DNA from: Pleurotus djamor | Lineage: Eukaryota > Basidiomycota > Agaricomycetes > Agaricales > Pleurotaceae | DNA: 64,000 nt | NCBI GenBank assembly: GCA_029747585.1 | Contig: JAPEVF010000110.1 | Location: forward strand, 43,563 to 107,562 | Reading direction: 5' to 3' | Part shown: positions 12,744 to 23,197 of the stretch, piece by piece | Position numbering within the stretch: position 1 is the stretch's first letter | Layout: every line of letters starts with the position of its first letter | Notes under the pieces: generated by a model | The model's database searches: none | What the model saw: the letters and a program-made list of their open reading frames with translations, nothing else | Told to the model about the DNA's origin: nothing | Made by a program: the position numbers and the translations under genes

Positions 12744-15700
12744 ATGGCGGGTGGCGAAGAGGTGAGTATGTGAATTGGAGGCACACGAAGGTGGCTGACC
12801 TATGAATAGCTGATGGAATGTCCGGACTGTCATGAAATGATCCGGGTTGGGGCCGCGGGAGCGTCGAACTTGGACAAACGTCACCGCGGCTCGAAGACAT
12901 GCCTAAAAACACAAGAGAAACGAAGAAAGAAGTTAGCAGAAGAGAAAGCAAACCCAAGAATAACCACCATGTTTGCAAAGGCATCTGCCTCAGTCCCGAG
13001 ACGTCCAACTCAAAGCCTGTTGATTGCACCAAGAAAAGTGATCGCACCTCTCCCAAAAGTCACATCGAGATCCAGTGTCGACGAGGCCGCGCCCGAGCTG
13101 AGGCAGGGTCACTGTCCATTGGCAGCCAAGTTAATAGAAGATCTCGAAGAGAAGATAGAACACTTACCCAAGAATACACCAGTCGCCGATAATACACATC
13201 CGTTTGCGCAATTCGCTGGCGATCTTAGTGGGAGCGTCCCACACGGCGAGGATGCTTGGGAGGTATGGGATCCTGCCCTCAATGCAGTACTCCGGCAGCA
13301 ATCCACCGAGAGCATGAGGGGTATGGTTCAGGTTGGGGAGTATGGGTTGGCGGCCTTATGTGGCCTCTTGCGATTCCTGGTCTATGATCAACATGTCATG
13401 GGAGGACTTATCGAAGGAAAGGTGGGGAGGCTGATGGAAGTAATTGATGACATGTGAGTTGGTTAGACTATTCGCACCGTAGCAACTACTTACTAGTGAT
13501 GCATGCCAAAAAGGATTGCACCCTGTAGTACTGAACACGGTGAAGTCCCCACCAAAGCATCCTCCGCGGCCTTGCGGGGACGTTCCGTCATCTCTGAAGA
13601 GCCTGAGATAATGATCCTATCAGACGATGAAAGCCGAGAGGAATCAGCATATGTCAAACGAAACGAAAAAGCTAATTTACCTACAAACCCACCTCTTTCC
13701 TTCATCCGCTGCCCTGGCGTCCAAGTTGAGATGCCCGAAGGAAAAACTCCGCATACCACCTACCCATTCGCCCTGCACGCGGAGCTCGCATCGGTCAATT
13801 GGAGCTACTCCGTCATCAACGGGGAGCTTGTGCTGTATGGCGTGAAATGTACTGGAGTCGTGCAGCGTGACAAGCCTTGTAAAAGTTGTAAAGCTCTTGA
13901 AGAGAGCTCGCTGCTGGCCGGGATTGTTGATCGGATGAAGGAGGGGGTGCACGCTAACTCGCGTCTTGCATATCACGGTATCGGAGACCTCATGGAAATC
14001 GCTCGAGCACGATCAATCCAAAACGAGAGGCTTCGTCTCGAAGGGCTCAATAACGCCCAGCGTCTCGTGCGGAAAGCAACTGTGTTAGATCTCCATAAGT
14101 CGCTGGTGATGGCGGTTGGGAGTGGGAAGGTTGAACGGGTTGAACGGGTCTTGATGGCGGGTTTGAAAGCTGGCCGGGGCGTGGCTGGACTTATTGACCT
14201 ATGCAACAGAGCTGCCGACAACGTATACAAACCTCGAAACATATCAGAGCAGGACTTACACCGCGGACTGCTTCTATGGAGAATGGGAGGCGGCCGTGTT
14301 GCAGAATTCGGCCATCGTTCCTTGGGACTGCCATCCATCAGCTCGCTTTCCAAACACACACTGGTTCCAAAACTCACCGCATCTGTTGGCTACCCAGTTC
14401 CAAAGGACATTGAAACAAACATCTCCGCATGCTTTTCACCGATCGACAACATCTTGAAAGGCGAGGAAGATGTAATTGTACATCAAGTACTGATGTTTGA
14501 TGAGTTGAAGGTTGAGGGGCGCTTGTGATACGATGAGCGTACGAACTTCATCCTTGGCACATGTCGTGAGCACAGTTCTCGAGGGATTCTGGAGTACAAG
14601 AGCAAGAGCAAGCCCGAGTTGGCGATTCAGCGGTTGAAAAAGAAAGACACCCACCTTGCATCCGAGGTACGTCCGAAAATTTGCTTCCGTTCCCACGTGG
14701 AACTTACTTCCAAAAAAGGCGACAGTTGGTGCCTTAGGCCTCTTATCTGGCGACACCAGAATATATAGCGCACGTCCTATCCTGGTCTCAGGCTCCTGCA
14801 AGCGAGAGACTGGGATGGCCCAAGCTCAGTTGATCAATACATGTCTCATCGAAAGTCAAAAACGCTACAGGGTGATCTCAATCGCCTCAGATGGCGAGTC
14901 ACGACGTGGTGAAGCCCTTGTTCAACTCACTTTCTCGAAAACCCTCTCCCCTGAATCTCCCATCTATCCTCTGCTCGCACCCTTGAAGTTTATGAATCTT
15001 GAGGTGGGAGAGGATGATATTATTGCCGATAAGGACTATAAACACGTCTTGAAACGCGGCCGCAATTTAGTTCTTCGAGCAAAGGGATTCAAGATCCATG
15101 GTGTTCAAATATATCAAGGGCAAGTACGCGCTCATCTGCGAGCCAACAAGGTTGATAGCACTCGCATTGAATACCTCCTCAAACCTGATGACAAGCAAGA
15201 TGTGAAGGTTGCGTACCAATTGCTACATGCAATCTCAATCCTTCCACCCCCTGCTCCCACCGACGATGCTACCTCCACAAACGTACGACAGGCACTCAAC
15301 ACACTTGGAAGGCTCTTTTTTCACCTCACCATGCCCTATACTTGCATTGATCTATCGCTCAAGGATCAACTTGTTCACCTGAGCGCCGCCGCACATATTC
15401 TCTTGGCCCTTCTACGTGAGGATAACGCCGGCTCTCTACTCATGCCAATTCAATTATACACCGACATCATGATAATGATCAAAAATGCGTACTTTTGTGT
15501 TGCGAAAACTCAAGTTGATAACCCCAAGGGAAAGTTCTGGCTTGTTCTCCTTGGGACCGATCGCCTAGAAGTCCTGTTTGGGATTCTTCGAACCATGGTT
15601 GGCAACGACGCGAATTTGGATGTCCTCCAGCTGGTCCTGCGCCTTACTGGAACAACAGAAGTGTCGACGATACTAGCCAAACACCCTGAGTGGGATCGCA

Positions 15701-18158
15701 GCCCACGCCGGCTTCAGCTCCCCGCACTCTCAAGGGAGAATTTGCAGGTTCATCAAGGTGTGGACCATATCAATCCAGCTTCGTGGCGTGGAGACGTTCA
15801 TGTTGCGGATGTCGTCCTCGACTCGTGCTGGACGTTGGGGCGCGATTTGGTAAAGAAGTCTATTCCAAGGCTTCACGCGGTACTTGAGGGACTTGCCACA
15901 GATCCGTTGGCCGCCAAGATCGACATTCTTCGTCCTTTTGGGCAAGACCTTGTGGGTACACGGCGTCTCGATGAAACCGATGACACCGCAGAAGATTTTG
16001 GTATTGCGCCTGCGCCAGACAACCCTAGCGATGTCAATCTAGACTTTGAAGAGGCAATCGCAGAGGAACTTACCAGCGCTCCGCACGATACAACGTTTGA
16101 CGACGGTGGGATCAAGGTTTATAAGTCGCGCTACCTGAACGCCTTGTTCCGCGAGCATACAAACCCTGTTCCTGGCTCATTTGATCGTACCAAACGTGTC
16201 GCTGGAGTGGCTCGCCATGTTGTAAAGTCTGATGATGCACAAGGTGAAGGCATAGCAGAAGAAGAAGACGACGTCGTCCTACAATTGGACGCACCAATTA
16301 TTTCCCTCATCCAATGTCAGGGACGCCTGTTCGTGTGTGTTGGGGAGGTAAACGACCTGATACTGAATCAGAAACACCATGAACGTCTCCCGTTGAAATA
16401 CCTCAAGTCACCACATTCAGCAGTATCCTACCAATTGCTCTACCTCGTTCGAGCCTCCACTGACGACGATCCAACGGAAAAAATGGATTGGCGATGGGCG
16501 TTTCGGCGCGGCGCAACTTACAAGGTTCCCGGGGACCTGGTAGAACCAATTAATCCGCAGACAACGACGATTACTCCTGGAAAACCATTTTACCTATTTG
16601 AAAGCCATGCACTCATTACCATTGGCCGCCTGGTTTTTGAGCGGGTGGATGCAAGCGATCTGAAAAAGCTGCCTGACATTCAGCCTACTCCCGATTTCCC
16701 TTATCAGGATGAGCACCGTGAGTTGTTGCTTGAAATGGTATCATGGGGGCTTGACTGACCGATTTCATGGATAGTGCAAGCCTGCTTCGCTTGTGAAGAT
16801 CCAAAGAAAGAAGAGGAGCTGCTCAAATCGCAAAATTGTCCTCGCTGTGATCCTCCGCACCCCATGCCCACTGTCGGCCTGAGCGTATTGGACCACATGG
16901 CCGCCCATATCCTCTTCGACAAGGACGTAAAAGGGACAATAGAGCCGTGCGGGCTCTGCTTACAGCCCCGAGGAAGATGCCTCATATATCTCAAGAAAGG
17001 GAAGGGGGCACAGACGTCGGATCAGGTAGACAAGGACCTTTCGACGTGCCCGAATCTTGTCAATTTCAGCTACGGGCCGGCATCAATTTCATCTGTTCAG
17101 CACCCAAGTTCAAACGTACCGCTACGCTGCCCCGATTGCGCTACAAAGGGAAAGCTAGTCCCAGCAATCTGGAAATATAATATGGATAAGCATTACGAGC
17201 ACGAGCACGCTTGGGTCGATACCGAGAAGCTGAGAGAGACTTGGAAGATTGATGCTGCCGAAAGGGCTGACCTCCAGGAGCTTTGGAAGAGGCGACGCGA
17301 TACAAAAGTCACTCGGAAAGGAAAGAAGGGAAAGAAGGAGCTTTTAATTTCACAGAGATATAGCACAAGGGGGGTACCAAGGTAAGCATGCTGATTGAAC
17401 ATTGAATTACGCTTGAAGCCGACGGATGACTACCTCCAGGGACGGTGATACCACTGAAAATGAGGAAGACTCTGGAAGTCTGATCGAAAACGGTTGTGAC
17501 GAACATGAATTTGAAGATGTTGAAGGCCGTGTAGTGTTGGGGGATGATGTCCTTGACGATGGCCACCTGCCGACACCGATTGAGGAGCAGGAGGTGGAAG
17601 ATGGAGAAGCGGAAAGCCAGAAAGATGACAACGTAGTAGGGGGCAAATTGAAGGACACAGAGGTGCGTCAAGATGAGAGCTCTGATCTTGGCTCTGAAGG
17701 CAAGGCACTGGTGGCAGCTCCAGTAAGCAAAATCCTCAGTAAAGTGTGCATCAATACTCACTACACATATCCCCTAGCCACCAAGCCTCCTACAGCGACA
17801 CAGCACGTATAACGACAACCCGTTTTCGGAAGAAACTGTACTTCGTCGTGGATCCAGACGGTCGCGTCAGTCCAAGAAGCTCGAGGCAATCAATGATTGC
17901 ACAGGTTGTGGTAGACGTGTATCAGCAGAAGAGCTAGAGGAAGGCGTTAACATTATAGAATGTACGCGCGCCGGATGCGAAACACGATGGGTACGCACGA
18001 AAGTCCACCACCATTGGCCGCACTAACACCACCTGCAGTTCCACCTTAGCTGTATGCGTATGCAGCGCGCTCCGAAGAAGTGGGCTTGCGAGAATTGTAA
18101 GCACGAAGCTACTGATAAGCGGCCAGCGAAACGGGTAAGGATTGAGGAGAATGAGTGA
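12744..18158 (+). pseudogene. P/THAP9-like RNase H-fold transposase with C-terminal PHD-like finger; one in-frame TGA
   Basis: Eight exons join in phase: 12744-12761, 12810-13453, 13529-14666, 14719-16717, 16775-17381, 17440-17722, 17778-17990 and 18039-18158, in total 1,674 codons with the stop. Only a TGA at 14526-14528 breaks it. The N-terminus has a C-x2-C...H...C zinc motif (CPDCHEM...KRHRGSKTC). A probable catalytic block follows: MFDELKVE just before the TGA and GTCREH after it, then SDGESRRGEA, DYKHVLKRGRN, and GTDRLEVLFGILRTMVGND. This order matches the acidic positions of P/THAP9-type transposases. Next come two cysteine-rich fingers (CFACEDP...CPRCDPPH; CPDCATKGK...HYEHEH) and an acidic linker. 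The final two exons encode a PHD-like finger (CTGC...IIECTRAGCETRW-FHLSC...WACENC). The TGA could be one C-to-T change from CGA. Confidence is high that it is a transposase and moderate for the superfamily. Confidence 0.75.
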
Positions 18159-18327
18159 GCTGGGGGGAACTAGGTCAAGGAGGACGTGCACTTGGGCTTT
18201 GTGACGTAATGGCGGCATTTGCCGGCTGACAAACGTACCATATATGGAATTTATTTCTCACGCGGTCGGTCGGTTCAACTCCTCATCGGCCTAAGTAAAT
18301 ATTCGACCCTAGGTCATANTTTTTTTA

Positions 18328-18351
18328 TTCGTGTGCCCCCTTGGACTAGTC
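18328..18351 (-). repeat. Right terminal inverted repeat of the 5.9 kb transposon
   Basis: This is the reverse complement of the left end with one mismatch (GGGGGCACACGAA against GGGGGCCCACGAA). ATTATG, the second target duplication, follows at 18352-18357. Confidence 0.85.
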
Positions 18352-18366
18352 ATTATGTACCACAGA

Positions 18367-18383
18367 TTCACCCGTTCTACAAT
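18367..18383 (+). repeat. 17-bp direct repeat, right copy
   Basis: TTCACCCGTTCTACAAT is repeated here from 12402-12418. It lies nine bases beyond the target duplication of the transposon, so it is not a product of that insertion alone. Confidence 0.8.
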
Positions 18384-18440
18384 CGGTATCGATGCTTAGG
18401 TACCACGCCTTCGCAGCGCATAAGGGTGACAAACATACAC

Positions 18441-18479
18441 AAATTTTTGTACATGCCCTGGGCGAATGTACAAAAATTT
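18441..18479. repeat. AT-rich hairpin (14-bp arms, 11-base loop)
   Basis: AAATTTTTGTACAT at 18441-18454 is matched by its perfect inverse ATGTACAAAAATTT at 18466-18479 around the loop GCCCTGGGCGA. The similarity loosely continues outward (ATAAGGGTG against ACACTTAT). It could be a terminator-like structure, a Helitron-type hairpin or a tiny inverted-repeat element. Confidence 0.7.
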
Positions 18480-18890
18480 ACACTTATTTGGCTCGGGAGA
18501 CGCGGTGCAGGGAGGCATGGTAATGGTCGCAAGAGACACACCAGAATGGCGGCGGAGTGTCTGTGTCTGCTCAGTTGACTCAAGACATGTCGCCAGTGCC
18601 TATCGAAGGCGGCAGCAGCGTTATCTGGAGCGAAGGGGGACGGCTGCCGAAGCGAGGTTGGCTGGAGGGAAGAGCGCTGCTGACGTGTGAATACGCGCGT
18701 CAGCAGTTAGTTCGGCGTCTTGCGGTGAGGTATCTCACGCATCCCAAAAAGGGTTTTTTTGACCAGGGAGGGACCTTGCAAGCAAGGTAACATAATGCCA
18801 GATAATCATAGCCTATCTTAATAAGGGGCGCCTAAAATCTCCGACAAATGCGATTTGGCACAACTCTGGAGTTGCGTAATAGCCGAGCAA

Positions 18891-18918
18891 ATAGAGTATA
18901 GAGTATAGAGTATAGAGT
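18891..18918. repeat. Microsatellite, 7-base unit ATAGAGT, four copies
   Basis: Four head-to-tail copies of ATAGAGT are visible. The surrounding bases (18500-19200) hold no gene I can support. Confidence 0.85.
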
Positions 18919-19213
18919 AAGTATGATAAAAGGATGAATGGATGGAAGGTGAAGAGGATGATAACGACGTACGATAAGTCTTCTCTGAGATTATCTTGAC
19001 GTCCAATACTGGGTTTCCTCCGCACCTGGAGTAGAGTAAGTAGAGTAGGTTTGGGAGTAAAGCACAACCGTAAGTCCCACTTCCTTGATTCATACCCCGG
19101 AGATTGGAGTGTAAATGACGACTTACTTGCAACCGCGTGGAAGTGAGATAGAGATAGATGGGTCACTGTGGTATCACGGATTAGCGCAATGAGTTTCTTT
19201 GCTAGCGGACTAT

Positions 19214-19231
19214 GAGGAGGAGGAGGAGGAG

Positions 19232-19260
<29 letters not shown>
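19214..19260. repeat. Trinucleotide microsatellite (GAG/CTC)n, imperfect
   Basis: About 15 GAG units with one AGAG-type interruption. On the minus strand it reads CTC repeats, which create a proline- or serine-rich open frame. That frame should not by itself be taken as coding evidence. Confidence 0.85.
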
Positions 19261-19262
<2 letters not shown>

Positions 19263-19269
19263 GGAATTG

Positions 19270-19664
19270 AACGTACGAGGACGAGGAGTCGCAAGCGGTG
19301 GTACACGCATTGACATCGACTTCACCTTCCAGGATGTTCTCCACCTGCGTGAGTTCGTCTGTAACTAGATGCGGATAAGTATAAGCATAAGTATAGGTGA
19401 CGTCGAACGATCTATGGAGGGAAGAAGGGAGGGAGTAGTTGGTGCTAATTGGATTATCGACATTACGGTGAGATACAATCGACTTGAACTTGGAGGAGGC
19501 TCACGGGGTTGGGTAGTCATCGGGATGGGGAGACGGTTATTCACGGGGGATGCTGGACTCGGAGCCGCAAACATGCACGGTAGGAATGGGAGTACAAGGA
19601 GTACAGTTACAGTGGGAAAGAGGAGGACAATGAAAAGGACGGAGGAGGAAGCGTGATGACGCAT
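19270..19664 (-). CDS. Possible small secreted protein (incomplete model)
   Basis: A minus-strand ATG at 19664 opens a frame with a strongly hydrophobic leader (VLFIVLLFPTVTVLLVLPFL) followed by AAPSPASP, which looks like a signal peptide and cleavage region. TATAAAT lies about 65 bases upstream near 19728. A second likely exon near 19311-19361 encodes DELTQVENILEGEVDVNACTTACD-like residues behind a TTACAG acceptor, but I could not join it to the first exon in phase. The downstream part runs into the CTC microsatellite. The presence of a gene is plausible; its structure is not settled. Confidence 0.3.
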
Positions 19665-20053
19665 GAGCAAGTTGGGTGGAAGGGTGTAAGCTGACTCTGG
19701 GTTTCATGGACATGGACGCAGAGGATTTATATGGATTTAGAATTCGGGAGAGTTGTCTAGTAAGCTTTGAATATGATGCGTTGCATTTCATCGGTCCTAA
19801 ACTTGAAGCTACTCTACAGGCTGCGGGCACCGTCACCTCGTCAAATTGGCTTCGGGCGTAACGGGTAGCGCTTAGCTTCGATGGGGGTTGTCATCGAACG
19901 GTTTTGACACTGTGGCAGACGAAACGGGTAATCAATAGTTCCAAAATCACGAAGGATAGGCTAGAATGTTATCGTTCCGTGTCTCTTTGGATACCAGAAT
20001 GGTGAACCGCCGCAATGGCTTGGGAAATCCATAGACGTTTCCTGCGCCGGCAA

Positions 20054-21632
20054 CATCAGGAAAACCCTCCCCAGGGAATTGATCGTGAATGATGGCGAGT
20101 TAGCCATTTTTACTAAGAATTATCAGGGATTACTCGGAATTTCACAGTAACTTCAATTATCTGTAATTACTGCCAGATTCCGAGGTCCCCCTCCAGGTTG
20201 CCTAGTGAATTCTGGATAATTCACGCAAATTACTACGAATTACGAGACAAGTATCCCAGTATTAGTCCTCACTCATTAGCTATTTATCAGTTCTCAAGGA
20301 CGGTGGTATCATGGAACGCGGTAAGTTTTCATTGAAGAAGCAAGTTAAGACTAAGTACACGCTACCAACTAGGTAGCTACCTGGCTCTGAATATAGCTCA
20401 CCGATCTGATGATAACCAATTCAGAAGGACACAATCTGACATGAAGAGATATGAACGACTGCAGATAAAAGAATATGAGGTGGACAACTCGCGAAACGCA
20501 CCTCAAATTGTCGGATTGCCAAGCAAAAATAAAAAAGCAAAGAGTAGTCGAATAAGGACTCACCGATATTAGGGAGCAAGGTCACGATTGTAAGGAACAG
20601 GATGTTCGCGACATAGACGGTGGGGGATGGGTAAAATCGCGGCTGGGGTTGGGCTGGGGAGACGCTGTTTATATGTTGCTAGCGTGGGAACGGTCGAGAA
20701 GGGTCTCCAAACAGCCTCAAGCCCCGCCCATGCCTAGGCCGGGGAAGCCTTAAACGGTTAAACGATCCCACGCCTCACCAACTTCGTTTTGACGAAGTCC
20801 ACCCTCCGTGCCATCTTTCGTCGTGCGGACTCATCCTGCTTTATACAATCCCTGAATAACATGATACCCTACCCAGCCCACTCAAGGATCAACCTATGTG
20901 TCATTGAGAAAGCCGGCGCAGTCGCTTTGTCATGATGGCACGGCTACAGAAGTTCGCGTTCATGAGTGGTTTCCGTCCTTCCACGAGCACTTAAACCACC
21001 CTTCAAGTCTCCGCAACTGAGATATGGCGCTTTCGAATCCCAAGTACTCTCTTATCGGCATATGTGGCTTCAGTATTGCTCTAGAGTGCCCTACATGCAC
21101 CGTGTGGTGTCTTCAAGGTGTCTTGACTTCCAATGCATAGGTGCGACGCGTGTCTCAATTTGTATCACCTTCTAAATGCTCCTGTAGACATGCTTCTCAG
21201 CAATCAGGGTACCTCTCGTCGGTAGCGACCCCTCATTCTTGATCACCGTCACCGCCGATAGTAATACCGATCCAAGCATCTCGTATTGATGGTCACACTT
21301 TCTCAGGCCCTCGTAGACTGGAATCATCTCCTACCACCAAGCTAGACGCGGAAATTTGATGCAGCAGCGACACGCCCTCCGGTTTCGCTGCGTTGGCATT
21401 GCCGCATCGCTTTATGGTACGCAGCTGGTCTTGATTCTCGCCGGTTCGTTTCCTTACGAATTACTTAGACGTAACCAACGCAAACCTCGACCATCTCAGC
21501 TTTAAGGAGGTTTTAAGTCATCGCGAATTATTGGTGAATTATTAATGATTATCTCCGTTAATGGTAATTATCCTCAGTTATCCTGATTACCTGTAATTCA
21601 CGCTAAATTCTCTCGGGAGGGTTTTCCTGATG
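20054..21632. mobile_element. Non-autonomous inverted-repeat element, about 1.6 kb
   Basis: CATCAGGAAAACCCTCCC at 20054-20071 is matched by its perfect inverse at 21615-21632, and similarity continues inward (CCAGGGAATT against CGAGAGAATT, then CGTGAAT on both). Both subterminal regions are rich in TAATTAC/GTAATTA variants (about 20110-20250 and 21520-21610). No long reading frame or transposase motif lies inside, so it would need help from another element. I could not identify a convincing target duplication. Confidence 0.65.
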
Positions 21633-21756
21633 CTTGTCAAAGTAGGTTTGTTCGCTACCATATGGTCATCATGATGTTGTCGTTGTTGCTAATTTCTACG
21701 TAGTAAACCATACGGTACCATCATGCCATGAGGAACCCACTACCCAGAGTCCGTCA

Positions 21757-21763
21757 TATAAAA
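21757..21763 (+). promoter_or_regulatory. TATA box upstream of small secreted peptide gene
   Basis: TATAAAA lies 69 bases before the ATG at 21826, a suitable distance for transcription starting near 21790. Confidence 0.6.
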
Positions 21764-21825
21764 GGACTCAGTCATAGCAGCAATCCCTCAAAACTACTCG
21801 TTACACAGAGCTCGCTCACCTCGTT

Positions 21826-22069
21826 ATGCACTCTATCACCTTCATCTTCGCCATTTTGATGGTTGTCGCATTCGTGAACGCTACCCCGATAGACTCCGTG
21901 AATACATCATTCAAGCATACTTTGTAGCTGTAATCTGACCATGTTTCCTTCAGCGTTCGCCGATGCCTGGGTAAGTCATGTTGAATCCCATTTTGCGGCG
22001 CAGGTTTGGAGACCAATTCCTTCCTGGACTTATAGACAAGTATCCAAACGCGAGTCGGACACCGTGTAA
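21826..22069 (+). CDS. Possible small secreted peptide, about 40 residues
   Basis: Three exons (21826-21897, 21954-21970, 22036-22069) join through GT-AG introns to 41 codons with the stop. The product begins MHSITFIFAILMVVAFVNA, a classic signal peptide ending at an A-x-A-like site before TPIDS, and ends with a short tail containing KRES. KR is a possible Kex2-type processing site. A TATA box lies 69 bases upstream. The second exon is only 17 nt, and other splice choices would give a longer Cys-containing tail (NASRTPCKPETRY). The leader and promoter are the strong evidence; the C-terminus is uncertain. Small secreted peptides like this are common in basidiomycetes. Confidence 0.5.
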
Positions 22070-22450
22070 GCCGGAAACACGATACTCTGTAAGTATATTG
22101 AACTGATTGAATTGCTGTAGAGACATCAGGAACTCACTCGTGTGGTGCAACGACTGCGAATGAGCTCGGTGAAGACGGAGAGATATCTCTAGAGAGGGGG
22201 TTGAATGAGTCCTATTACCGTGTTGCAAGTTGTATGAGCTATTGTAGCTTTGCGTATGTGTCAAGTGGAAGTCGGAGAGTGTTCTCATCCTACGATTCGC
22301 GGGATCAACTTAGGAAGGCAACATCAACTTTATTCATCTCTCCATAGAAGTACAAGCCGTAATAGCAACATTTGTATACATGACCTTTCGAGATAGCAAA
22401 GCGTAGACATAGAGTACAGCAGAGTAATGAATTTCCTTGAAGCCTACTTA

Positions 22451-23197
22451 TCACTTCGCCGGCGCAAAGTACTTGTTGATCTTTGCACAGCCGTGTCCCT
22501 TGGGGAGCTTAGGCTTTCGGGGGGTCTATGTACAAGGATGAAACGGCACCTCGGTTAAGAATGGATTCCTCTGAGCAGTACACTCACCCTCTCGGGTCGT
22601 CTTCTTGTCGATTGTGTGGCGGGAGGCTGAATTGAAGAAGTATGAAAATACTAAACGGTGTAGATACGACTTAATGAAAGACGTACGTTGCTTGACAATG
22701 TCGATGGTATGCTCGCCGATCCGTCACTGCGCTGGCTCGTACGTTGTGGGTATTCAGGAGGAATATGAGCAGCGTCTGAATCTGGCTCCGGCTTCATCTC
22801 GTGGTCGTCATAACTGATAGTGATTACAGCTGGGGGCTGGGAAGGAGGGAAGGCTCGAAGTGGGAGCCTGCCGGGATCCCATCGCTGAGTCTGAGAAGCC
22901 ACTTCCGCTATTTCCTCCTGCCTTTGAAACGCGGCTGCTATCCCGTCCTCGCGATTTTCGATGGATAGGATGGATGATGGAGATTCGTGGTTTGGAGGTC
23001 CCGACTTCCTTGGGGACTCGATACCTTAGAGACTGTGAGGATGCACTTCGAGGGGATGAGAATGGAGTATAGGTATACCATTGCAATGGGAGAGTTGACT
23101 CTTTGTATTGTTGGATGAAGCGAGTAAGGCTTGAGTCTGGGGTCCAGTGCTGTGTGGTAGTATCCAGCCAAGTATCGTCCTTTCCGTCTTGATTCAC
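22451..23197 (-). CDS. Unknown basic/proline-rich protein with conserved-looking C-terminal tail
   Basis: Three 3' exons join in phase: the exon ending ...STLSSN, a short exon PPATQSTRRRPER, and the last exon TPRKPKLPKGHGCAKINKYF-APAK followed by TGA at 22451-22453. Upstream coding continues through SYDDHEMKPEPDSDAAHIPPEYP and DGIAAAFQRQEEIAEVASQT. A first exon with WLDTTTQHWTPDSSLTRFIQQ is likely near 23197-23060, but its splice join and the start codon are not resolved. No signal peptide is seen. The last residues (I-x-x-Y-F followed by a basic tail) loosely resemble a PCNA-interacting peptide but lack the usual leading glutamine. Function is unknown. Confidence 0.5.

Larger units (their letters stand above)
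12436..18351 (+). mobile_element. 5.9 kb terminal-inverted-repeat DNA transposon, apparently full length
   Basis: The element is bounded by inverted repeats (12437-12460 and 18328-18351) that match at 23 of 24 positions and begin GACTAGTCCAAGGGGGC. ATTATG flanks it on both sides as a direct duplication (12430-12435 and 18352-18357), the expected target-site footprint. Inside is one spliced transposase gene (12744-18158) filling almost the whole element. The superfamily is not certain: the RNase H-like motifs of the protein resemble P-element/THAP9-type transposases. P elements usually make 8-bp duplications, which argues for caution. The near-identical ends and clear duplication suggest a fairly young insertion. 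Confidence 0.85.

Noticed and set aside
17723..17777. Alternative intron start at 17744 in the transposase
   Set aside because: It would leave a 34-nt intron. The GTAAGC donor at 17723 is in the same phase, fits the consensus and gives a 55-nt intron.
12744..18158. Assignment of the transposase to the KDZ (Kyakuja-Dileera-Zisupton) group
   Set aside because: KDZ proteins in mushrooms carry CxC clusters and a YDIACQ-type motif, which I cannot find. The SDGE, DYKH and TDRLE motifs fit a P/THAP9-like RNase H fold better.
18813..19325. Minus-strand frame with a long polyproline run
   Set aside because: The run is produced by the (GAG/CTC)n microsatellite, and the rest has no domain. The better minus-strand reading in this area is the possible secreted protein in another frame.
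21950..22288. Minus-strand frame of 112 residues overlapping the small secreted gene
   Set aside because: It is rich in Ser/His/Leu without any domain and lies opposite a gene with a TATA box and signal peptide, so it is probably a shadow.
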